A stretch of 64,000 nucleotides of DNA from NCBI GenBank assembly GCA_029237695.1, contig CM055274.1, positions 73,852,140-73,916,139 of the forward strand, in the 5' to 3' direction. The stretch's first letter is position 1. Each line of letters starts with the position of its first letter. This document shows, one piece after another, positions 42,501 to 53,700 of this stretch. The position numbers and the translations under genes are program-made. The notes below the pieces were generated by a model. That model was not told where the DNA came from. It did not search any database and was given only the letters and a program-made list of their open reading frames with translations. The DNA is from Conchocele bisecta (lineage: Eukaryota; Mollusca; Bivalvia; Lucinida; Thyasiridae).

Positions 42501-45500
42501 TGTTTTTTATTTTACGACCAGTGTAGCCCCAGATCAGACTGCGCGAAAGCGCAGTCTGATCTGGGGCTACACTGTTCGCTATCGTGTTAACGATTCATTG
42601 TTGTCATGGGTAACGTTTCGAGAGTGCTAAATTACCAGGACATACACTGGCCAAACATCGTCTGAAGCTATATAAAAATTCGACATTCGTTAAATGTGTA
42701 CAAATGAATATCTTACCATGCAGTGGGAAAAAAAGAAACATATTACAGACAAGCCATGTGATTTTGTACCGAAGAATATGTGCGATAACCTATACAAAAT
42801 ATTTACGATATTTTCTGTAAATGTCGTCGAAATTTGACAAAATGTCAGAAAATTTACTGTGACAGTTTGTTCAACGTTCGACGTCAGTTACGGACGATAT
42901 CACATTTTCATAATATCCTCCAAATTGTATACATACGACAAATGCATATACCGGTATTATGCTCAACATTGAGGTAGAAAACAGGGAGAAGATCCCAAGT
43001 TTGCCAGCATGGCATGGCGAATCAACCGGCCGCGACCATGGCGAGTCGTTAGAGAATGTGTGAATTCTAACTGACAGGTGTTAATTAAACAACTAACGAT
43101 AAGGGGAAAAGTCACGTTAAACCGAGACCGGCGATAATTCTCCCGTTATCCGTCGTAATTTTCCGTAATATTCCGGAACCAGTCGGTTTCCTGTCGTATT
43201 TCTTCTCAACAATGGTACAATACAGACCGTACGGTACTTTTATTGCCCAAAATCGGAGCAGTCTGTGCCGATTTTTTTCTCAATTGTTGGTAAGTGGAAG
43301 AAGGAGGCTAAGTCTCTTATGGACTTAGCCCCCTTCTTCCACGGACCCGTTCAATTTAACTTATTTTTTGCGAGAAAAACGAATTTCAAACCAAAGTGTT
43401 GAAATTAAATTGTTGTTCTATTTGCGACTTTAGTTAATGCATTCTTCTAAAGTCGCAAATAGAATACAAAATTAATTTACACATTTAATTACACATTATC
43501 GGTCTCGATAAATAGGACTGGTCTTCGTGTACACCAACTCAGAAGATAATGGTTAGTTTATATATGGATACTTCTTGCTAAAACACAAGTGACATGCATA
43601 TAGCACGTACATATGCGTTACCGACCCATGTCCAATTTTACGCATATATGTTTTTCTAAGCAGTTTTCGCAAAGCTTTAGCTGTACTATATATGCACTAT
43701 ATATTTATTTCTCTTACGAATAATAGACGTTTAGCCGTATAATTGAAATGAAGAAAATAGTTAATACCAGGAATTAAAATGTAAAACATTTGCTATTTGT
43801 ACAACCACCAACGAATAACCTTTTTGAAGTTGTGTTTTCAAATAGATTTAGATATCATACATTGTCATATTGTAACATATTGATTAATTGACATGTGGAC
43901 GGAATATTTCATGTTTTCTATCCGATAAACGGTATAAAGGTGATGTAAATACGATTACAATCTGATTGCTATCTATGTGATATGTTCATATGAACATATC
44001 ACATAGATAGCAATCAGATTGTCAGGCTATCACTTGTATGCTTCTACGAGAACATGTATATGCGGAAAAAACATCATGTATTACATGTATAAAGATATAG
44101 TTATGTTCTGTGCCAGAGGCACATGTTTGTACAAAGGTTAAACTAACAGTAGGGTGATTCAAATCAGACAAGGGACAAGGAAACGTAACGAATGTTTGGA
44201 ATTAAATTGTTTATATTTATTAAAAATTAAAACGCAAAATTAAAACGCAATGCTAAAATATTTGTTTAAAAAATCACCATACGTAAAATGAGCGACCATT
44301 TCTTGGGGTATCGGCTAGTATAGCAGAAAAACGTTTGCAAAAAACAAAAACAGTTAACAAAACAAAAAAAAAAGAAAAAGAAAATTGCGCCACTAAATGC
44401 CGTTTATTAAAAGATGGTCACAACAATAAGTATTGCATTCATGTTTGACTATACAAATATGGCCCAAATTCTAGTTCGTGTGTCCGCGAATGACGAAATT
44501 TCACTTCACCATTAAATCTCGCCAGCTATGCGTTATTCACGTGTGATCTAAGTATGTTAGACGACCATACTGATCATCATGCAATCTGGTGACAAAACGG
44601 ACTTTACGACACTCGCAAACACTTGTAGATCCTGATACTTATCTACACTGTTCACAGTTGGTTTACGTCTTGTCCTGGTGTCAATAAAACTACTTCAATG
44701 ACCGAATGGCGACCAGCGAAGCCCCAGATCAGACTGTGCGTTACGCGCAGGCTGATCTGGGGCTACGCTGGTCGCATACGTTATAACGTCCATTTTACCA
44801 AACCGGCTTCCCGTGCATAGCCCAGTCTCCCTCTGTGAGACAATTCCGCCACAGATCGTTTAAGGACCAAATCAAAGCGGCGACCGAAATCGTATTCCGT
44901 CTGTTTTGTAGGCAAAGTCAATTTTAATGATCAGGCATTATGACCACGGTAGGGGGGTCGGCAATTCACGTAAACCCCTACCGTGTACCAGAACTGCCGT
45001 AACGCACAGACGGTTACGTGTCTTGCTTTTGGTCATGTAACATTTGGTAAACAGATTTGTATTGAATTGCAATTAACAGTGAGAAGATCAAAGCTAAGTT
45101 CCGCTGCTTTTCATTTGTATTTCCTTTCTGTTTTTCAAAGTAGTATTCACATTTTGCAATTAGGTCTACGGACTCCAGATAAGCTGCGTGTTTGCTTAAA
45201 TACCCAATTAAAATTTCCAAAAACCCAATTGAAATCAGAAGTAGCGAGTATCAAAAAGCAATACAAAATTTGTGGTACATATCATGCTGCAGAAAACAAT
45301 AAACAGACCACAAATATAGCATATTTTTCTTCTTTTCCATGAAAACACATCTTGGTATTTCATTAGAATTGTCTCCAAGGAGACAATTCTAATGAAATGC
45401 CAAATACATGTTTTCATTCCGAAACTATTCAATAATTGCTGTCTGTTGACGTTTAAACAGTAGTGTGATTTTATGTTACCCAATTAAAACGTTGAAATAC

Positions 45501-48500
45501 CCAATTGCTTCAGACAATACTCAATTACTAATTCCTTATCTGGAGCAATGGAGTCTACTTAACCATAGTATCTACAACGACGCTCCAAAACTTTTCAAAA
45601 ATCTAAATTTCACATATTTCACCTTAAAAGTTTTCTATGTAACTTGCAACTCCGTGACCACTAACCAGAATGCTTCGTAACATCAGAATTACATTAATAA
45701 TATATGATTGCGTTATCAGATATAATTTTACCGTTGTCGTGGTTTCCAAGATACGTCAATTTTCATTTGACGTCTCTTTTTCTGTGAAATCAACACACAC
45801 GTCAACGGAAAATGTGTTCTTTAATGTACCGTTTATAATTGTGAACATTTGTGAAACTATACATCCAATCAATCCAATTAGGGATCGTGGTCAGTTATTT
45901 CCCTTTGCAAATCTATTTATAGAGATCCGGTCCTGTACTGTATTTCAACGTTTATTTCTTACTGAATAGCACAAACAATGAGTTTTGCGAACAGAGTAGA
46001 CCCAGATCAGACTGCACACCTGTGCAGTCTGATCTGAGTCTGCACTGTTTGCAATAACATTAATATACGTGTGAAAATATGAATCTGGCAAATAGTGTAG
46101 TCCCGGATCAGATTGCGCAGATATGTAGGATGATCTGGGTAGAACTAGTCGAAATGGCTATAATGGCTCCTTTTCATAACAAATCATGCTACATTTGTCC
46201 TTTTTACAAGACATAAATCACAAGTTGGACCGGACTTCTATAAATAAATTCAATGGGAGATAACTAGCTACGATCGCTAATTGCCCTTCACAGATTCCTT
46301 GTAACACATTAAATATAGATGTTGGAATTGTATGTACGATCCATTTGTAAAAAGTAACGTTATTGTACAATGTCATATTATACTAAATTGCTGCAAACTT
46401 TGGGGATATTCCTAGGTACACACACGTGTTAAAATGTTCATCTGATAAAGAAAACAAGCTCAGTTGAAGGAGTCAGAAGAAGAAGGGGGCTATGCCCATA
46501 ATGGGCATAGCCCCCTTCTTCCACTGACCCCTTCAATTCAATGTTCTGATGTCGATATGCACATTATTAATTAACCCTTTCAACACCACAGGCCTGTATA
46601 GTGGTATTGGTAAAAAGTGTAGATCCAGATGAGCCGGCTCGTGACGAGCCGTCTCATCAGGATCTACACTTTTTGCAAACATGACACCCCCTTATCATAA
46701 ATAGACTAGTCTGAAAAGTATTTCATGATGATTGGATTTGTCGGAAAATTAACATACAATGTATTAAAATCCATTCCAGTTGTGAAAGGGTTAAAATGAT
46801 ATGAAACGTGTACTCGCTATACATGCATAACACGGAATGTGTTTTGGGCATTACTAGATCAATGCGTCTCGTGATATATTTCACGAGTCGGTTGCCAGAT
46901 ATGTGAATAAATCCCTAAAAATCCCTGTCTGCGCTCCACAAGGTCAGCTGACTAATATTGTATTTTCACAAAAGTTATCATTTCTTTCATTTCTGACCAA
47001 AATCGTTATATAACGACAGTGGATAACCGTATTTGTAAACGCGGGATTTATTTTATCACTAAACCGAATCACTTAACACTTTCGAAAAGATTTATGTATA
47101 AAACGCGATAAACCCTATCTTTGAACACTTTTGTAAAACTTGATAGGACTTAGCGTTTTGTATGAATATGCGACGTTCGGGACGTCCATTTGCAAATTAC
47201 TTGTTCTCGGTAAAGGGATCTCAAAGGGTAGGGATTAGGGAGTCAATTCACACATTTTATACATGACATTCACAGAGTGTAAATGGCGTAGGTCAAAAAG
47301 CCCGGCCTGCACATCATTTTGACAAAACGGCGAAAGTATGCTTTATAAAAATGCCATAGAATGCAGGAGTTGGCATCTTCATATAAAATTATTTAAGACC
47401 CTGGACATGAATCTAGATAAAACATTAAAATAATAAGGAACTACTTCTTTCCATCGTCCGCAACTAGGTACGTACCAATGGTCTACAAGTAGAGAATTGA
47501 GTGATAATTTAATATGATATTTATTAAATTAGTTTACTGAATTATTTTTTAATTAAAAACAAAAAACGCACTTTTTTAATGCACCGTGCTGTTATAATAC
47601 TGCAAAACGCCATTTTAAGAAATTCAGTACACATGTACAATGTATTTGCGAACACTGCATATTCAGATGGGCCGGCTCGTAACGAGCCGTCCCATCAGGA
47701 TCTGCAGTTTTTGTAAATTATTGTCACATTTATAAAACACACAAACCTTGTATGGTGAATATAATAGATTAAAAATAACATGGGGCATTCCATGTCAGAT
47801 ATTTAGGGGGTCAATGGATTATTTTAATAAAAATAAAATACTTTTGCATATATGTTTAGATCATTGTATTCTTACGACAATGACTGTTTAAGATTACGCC
47901 CTCTTTCGAGGTGGCTTGGGATCGGATAACAAAAATAAAATTAGCAAATAACGATCAATAAACAATACAAAACACGAAAAGAAACAGCGACCAGGCCATT
48001 TAACAGTATATACAGTATACAAATAACAAGCTTTGCCAACACCCCCACCCCACTCCACCCCCATCCCATGGTTGATCCAACTGTGCAATTTGCATAGATT
48101 CAGGTATTCACATGTCACTGCTATCTTTCGTGCGTTTCGTCCAATATTCTAATTTTGACTACAAATAAAATATCACGCTTATTGTTTTCTGGTAGTATCC
48201 CATCGAGATTTAATTAAAATAATAAAAGGCATTCTTCCGTTTGTGGTGTGTGTTTGATTTGTACAGTGTAGCCTTTGATCTCGGAAGTAGGGATAGTGTG
48301 GACTCGATGCACGTGGAAATTATAGTACCCCCATTTTTCTTTTGCATGACTGCATGAACCTTAAAGGTCAAAAGGTGTTGTTTTTTCTACCGTTCCTTAA
48401 TATGTCAAATGATTGCGCCGACTGTCCAAATATAAAAACCTTACGCAATAATTTGCACATTTCATCACGAAAGAAAAATCCGTGTTAAACCAGCTAAATC

Positions 48501-50764
48501 ATTCAAATAACGTATCCAATATATGCTAACAGTGTAGATCCAGAGCCGTCTCAACAGGATCAGCAGTGTTTGTCAGTATGTCTATATGGGCCACCAGTAA
48601 AAATATACATGGTTTGGCAGCATTTTAGAATCATTTCCAATGGAAATGATTCTAAAATGCTGCCAAACCATATGTTTTACCTTGCGACTTTTGCGACCAG
48701 TGTAGACGCAGATCAACCTGCGCATCCGCGCAGTCTGATTTGCGTCTACACTATTCGCTATTCAGTCATTGAAGCAGTTTACACAACCGCCTGCGCTAAT
48801 TTTGCCAAAATGACATTTGGCTTGTGAAATTCATTGCTATTATTGCTTTTTATTTTACGATGGATTCAGAGAAAAATTGACTTGTAGACTTATTCCATCG
48901 ATCGGGTTTTACATAAACATTATCGGAGACAACGAAACGAAACTGCATATATGTTCGGTCTCTGTGGTTTTATTCGTTCACAAAGACCCTTGTATAGTAC
49001 ATTCATGACGACCCAAATGTCAAAAGAGACATTAACGACCCATATCACAACAATTTTCATTCTCCGCAATTTTCCGTCATTCCCGCTGGCATTCGGAACC
49101 ACGCGTCTGTTATCGACAAGGTGCGAATCACACCGATTGACACTTCGGTGTTGCTAGGTGACATGCTGTGGTTGCCAAGGTAGACAGCGGGGAAAGCAAA
49201 ACAGCCTGGAACATGGGGGGAATTTTAATCATGAATATCTATATTGCATACCAATACAGTATTAATAGGAATATAATTATCAGATAAACAATAAACGAAA
49301 TTAATATTCAAAATTTGCTGTCGTAAACAAATATATTCGATCATGATACTGTATGACTTTACATGATGCCGTGCAACATTGCTCAATATAACTTCAATGT
49401 ACGCGTATGTTCTGATACACTAAACAAAATGTAATAAGTATGTTGGGTTACTATGGCATTTATTAAACTCGTAAGCCCAGTTTTTTATGAACTCAGTATA
49501 GATAATAATAAGTTAGTGCCGTGAATGGGAAAAAATATCTGGCAAGGCTTAGAAAACGGGATGGACGCGGCTCTGCCGAGCACATCCCGTTTCCGTGCCG
49601 CGCCAGATATTTTTTCCTATTCGCAGCACTAACCTACTATTCTATGTATCCCGTCAACACCTAGCATATGGCTAATATGCAAAAAATAACCCCAGCCACC
49701 GCACATATTCATACGCAGTGATTAGGTCGTATTGACAGGATATCAAAAATGTTTCACGGCACACACGCACTGTGTTGACGGGATAAAAACTCGCTTGCAC
49801 ACGGTACATATATAATTTTAAATCACCACCCATGTAAGATCCACTAATTTTTAATGTTACAAAGTCATTTGAAGCTTTTTTTTATAACACGCACCAGGAG
49901 TGTTTCTAATAACACTTTGATGTTCAGTACATTGCACACAGAGCAATGACGTGATCTTATTAACATTGTACAAGTCGTGGACGGACACACCCCTCACGGT
50001 GACCACGAGAATGTACATCCTTTATCATTTCTCACTTTCAACTATATATTGTCAGGGCATGAGATAAACTACCCACCTGTTGTTCCCGATCAGTGGTGAT
50101 CGAATTGACCAGAAACTACGCTGTTTGATGCAATTGCCCTTTAAATCTGGCTTACAATGCTGAATTAATTGTTTGTCATCTGATGTTTTTTTATATTCAC
50201 CATTTTACACAGCATTCTAAGGACTAACATGCGAACGATAGCCAACATGCATACATTAATACCCCGGCAAGAACAAAATTACTATGTGGCCGCTTGACTA
50301 TCGACAGGGAATTATTTACAACGACTGGTATTTATTACAAATAACAGCATGTCCATCAAAGACCCTTTACTTATCCACTTGTGAACTGGACACTGACCAT
50401 TCCCCGGGGTGGACCACCCAGTATCTTCCTTACCATTTGCGGAAATCATTAATCATGATATTACTTAAAACTATCCGTGGTACAAACGGTTTCCGGGTAC
50501 AATTTATTACACCTAGTGAGGAATGGTAACTAGTTTATGCTTAACCACATTACAACATTCGTGCGCGGTGTATCGACAAAAAAATTTTAACAAATATTCC
50601 ATATGTTTCTAGGCCACTGTTTCTAGAACTTCTTACTCGAGATCAGACTATTTGGTTGGCCGATAACACATCATAATCTAGCCTAAGAATAGAGCATGTG
50701 CATATAACGTTTTAAATGTCCATTATTATTATGTGGCTGATAGTTACATTAATGACACCACTAT

Positions 50765-50799
<35 letters not shown>

Positions 50800-53700
50800 T
50801 TTGTTTGTTATAGTGACAAACGAAACGAAACGAAACAGGGAATATGCACAATATAATATTGACGAAAACACCCGGACCTATTCAAATTTTAGATAACAAA
50901 TGTATGTGTAAATATACAATATAAAATCGATAATTAGCACCTAGTTTGAGCAGTACAGATCATGTATATAATTAAGTGTAGGTAAAGCTGAATTTACCTT
51001 AATTTCGCGAGGCATGCATGTTGACCAGGGACTGCACTGCACGCAAAAATAAAACATTTTTTTCTTCACTTTTAGTGACCACTTTGGGCAACTTCTCAAA
51101 GCAAATTAGTGACATGTAATTGAAGGGGCCAGTGGAAGAAGGAGGCTAACTCCCATCGGCCCCCTTCAATTATTCACGATGCCCGATTGTCGTGAGACCA
51201 CCCACACCCTGAGTGTTGGAACACACCTTGAAGAAGTTCGCAACGATTTTCATTTTCACCTTTGACTATACATAGTGACCACGATACACCAACAGTAATC
51301 ACCAGGCGCATCTGCCTCTTTTTATTAAAAAGAATACGCCGTATTATTGGCATTATTTTTATCGCCCAAACGCCAGCGGAATCCCTGGACTATTTTCACT
51401 ATTTATGAATACTTGAACGAACGCGTAATGCTTCTAATAGTCAGTCACTGGTAACAAATACAATAAACCCGTTTCTCCAATCAGATTCACACATAGGTGT
51501 ATATATAGGCCCCTGAGGGACAATTCTAAGTTCAGAAACCGTAAACCAATCAGGACTTTGAGTACCACAGAGTTGGCCGTGACGTAAGAAAATAAAGCCT
51601 GTATTCTTGCGCTTACGCAACACGTAGACGTACTATACATTTTAAATGAACGGTTAGAGCCATCAGGGTCTTGTACTCTAGTCTTCTCAAATGGAATTTG
51701 GTCACGTAACTCATAAAATCGCGCGTACTATATTCGTATATTACACCAACTGTGTTCTGAATTTGTTGACAATATTAGAATCTGCACTGTCCGCCCTTCC
51801 ATTATTGAAACACCCGGCATGCTTCTAACAAGCAACACGGATCTTTGTCAGGCTACAGAAGTGTGCTATTTGATCAGGGGCTACATTAGTAAAAAATCCC
51901 ATAATACCCATTTTTCCAGTCACAGCCGCATGATGACCAGTAGAGTACTTTGTTTGTGAATGTTCTTAGATCCCATTTCTCAGCCAGAGGAGCAGTTGGT
52001 CTAGCTGTTGACACGCCCTCCTAGTAGAACCATGTGACCGATTGTACGTCACGTGACGTGCTAACGGTCCGTTTATTTAATTTGTAACAGTTTATGGTTA
52101 TTGCTATGGCCACGTTCATATTGAAACGATTATCACTTGCAATGTGCAACAAAACACCATAAAGTGTGGCGGACAATATACTTAATATATGGGTCAATAG
52201 GTCGGACCAGAGAGATATTGTCAATTCGCCCAGATGTTTCTCTAATTTACAGCAATTGTATTCCATGGTAGACCATAGATAGAGCATCTTACATGAGTGA
52301 TGATGTAATATGATATTTATTAAACGAGTTTACTTATTTCATAAGAACGAGATTATGTCGAGTTTCTTAAGATACCAGTCAACAAGTTTAATAAATATAT
52401 ATTAACTCAACATAAACGTTATATTATATTTATTGCATAAGCACATCATCATAATTTGAACATGTTCTGATTACACGTTTTCTGTGGCGGGCTCATTTGC
52501 ATATTTATTACACTAGTGTATTATGATGTTAATACACTGTGTTAACACACTGCTAAAGCCCAGTTTATGGCAATAAATTAACAATTATAAATACGTGTAC
52601 AACTTGTTGGTAAATAATTATAGTTTCTCCCAGTTCTTTGATGTTGGCCGCCAATAATATTACACCCGATGTCTGAGCCATTACACTGATCTGAGCTAAA
52701 CTGATAATGTTGCAACACGTTTGTCAATTATACTTTACGAGGTGTTGTAAAACAATGAAACGTCACATGTATTATTCATCGTTCCGTAAGTTGAAGACGG
52801 CCATCATTACATGATTCTTACAACCATAAACACAATCGGTTTATTGCAGTTTATATACTGAACTTTCGTAATCTAATACATTCAACACCGTATGTTTACA
52901 CATGTTTTCCAATGAACTAGGTCTCTGGTACATCTCGGTCGCAAAGAAGACATACCCATCGATAATCGGAATTTTCTTCGGATTAACCAACGTTACCTTG
53001 ACAATCTGTACACAGTCCATCAGTAGTCGATTTCATCAACCTTGCAAAGTATACTTATCTAGCAAAGTATACTTTGAGGGAGTAATCATTTATTTTTCCC
53101 AAAATGCATCATTTCATATAGAACTAATCACTGCATATATATATTTGATGATTAAAGGTATGCAGAATTATTATACTGAACTTATTACATTATCACAGCC
53201 AAAATGGCTGTGATAATGTAATACATTCAATATAATCAAAACTAATAAATTTATCCCTAAATTGAAAATTTCTTCCTCAAAGTATACTTTGCTAGATAAG
53301 TATACTTTGCAATGTTGGTGAAATAGGCTACTGATACCCCAAGGACATGTCTATTTATACAGTTTCTACCAAGCCAAACTGCTTAATGTTCACAGATTGT
53401 CACGGAATCATGCGTCTTTCGCAGAGATAAAACCTCTTGACTTTTCTGATGTTTACGCACATGAATATCCGGATTAACGGAACGGTACCTAGCCACTTCG
53501 TGGCCATCTCGCACCCAAAATATCAATGCTGTGTCTAGTGTTTTCCTTCTTCAAAGATTTCTACTAAACCATGTCTCGTTCGCAAGGAAAACATACCGAT
53601 CGGTTAACCCGACTGTTATGACATCCGAATGGTACCATTTGCAACTTCGTACCCAGTCCATCTCGTCCACATACTATCACGGCCATATCTACATTGCAGG

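Larger units (their letters stand above)
36540..53699 (+). other. Cdx intron 1 (17.2 kb)
   Basis: The intron runs from GTGAGT to TTGCAG. It carries copies of families A, B, D, E, F, G, H, J, P, R and the 'cccccttcttcc' hairpin, each listed separately. It also has repeat-poor blocks at about 41.9-42.5, 42.9-43.3, 43.5-44.6, 46.8-47.6, 47.7-48.5 and 49.8-51.1 kb, where intronic regulatory DNA, if any, is most likely to lie. I see no further coding exon in it. Confidence 0.9.

Noticed and set aside
53531..53699. Upstream extension of Cdx exon 2 (open frame from about 53531)
   Set aside because: A good acceptor with AG at 53698-53699 fits the phase of exon 1, and the upstream peptide does not resemble Cdx.
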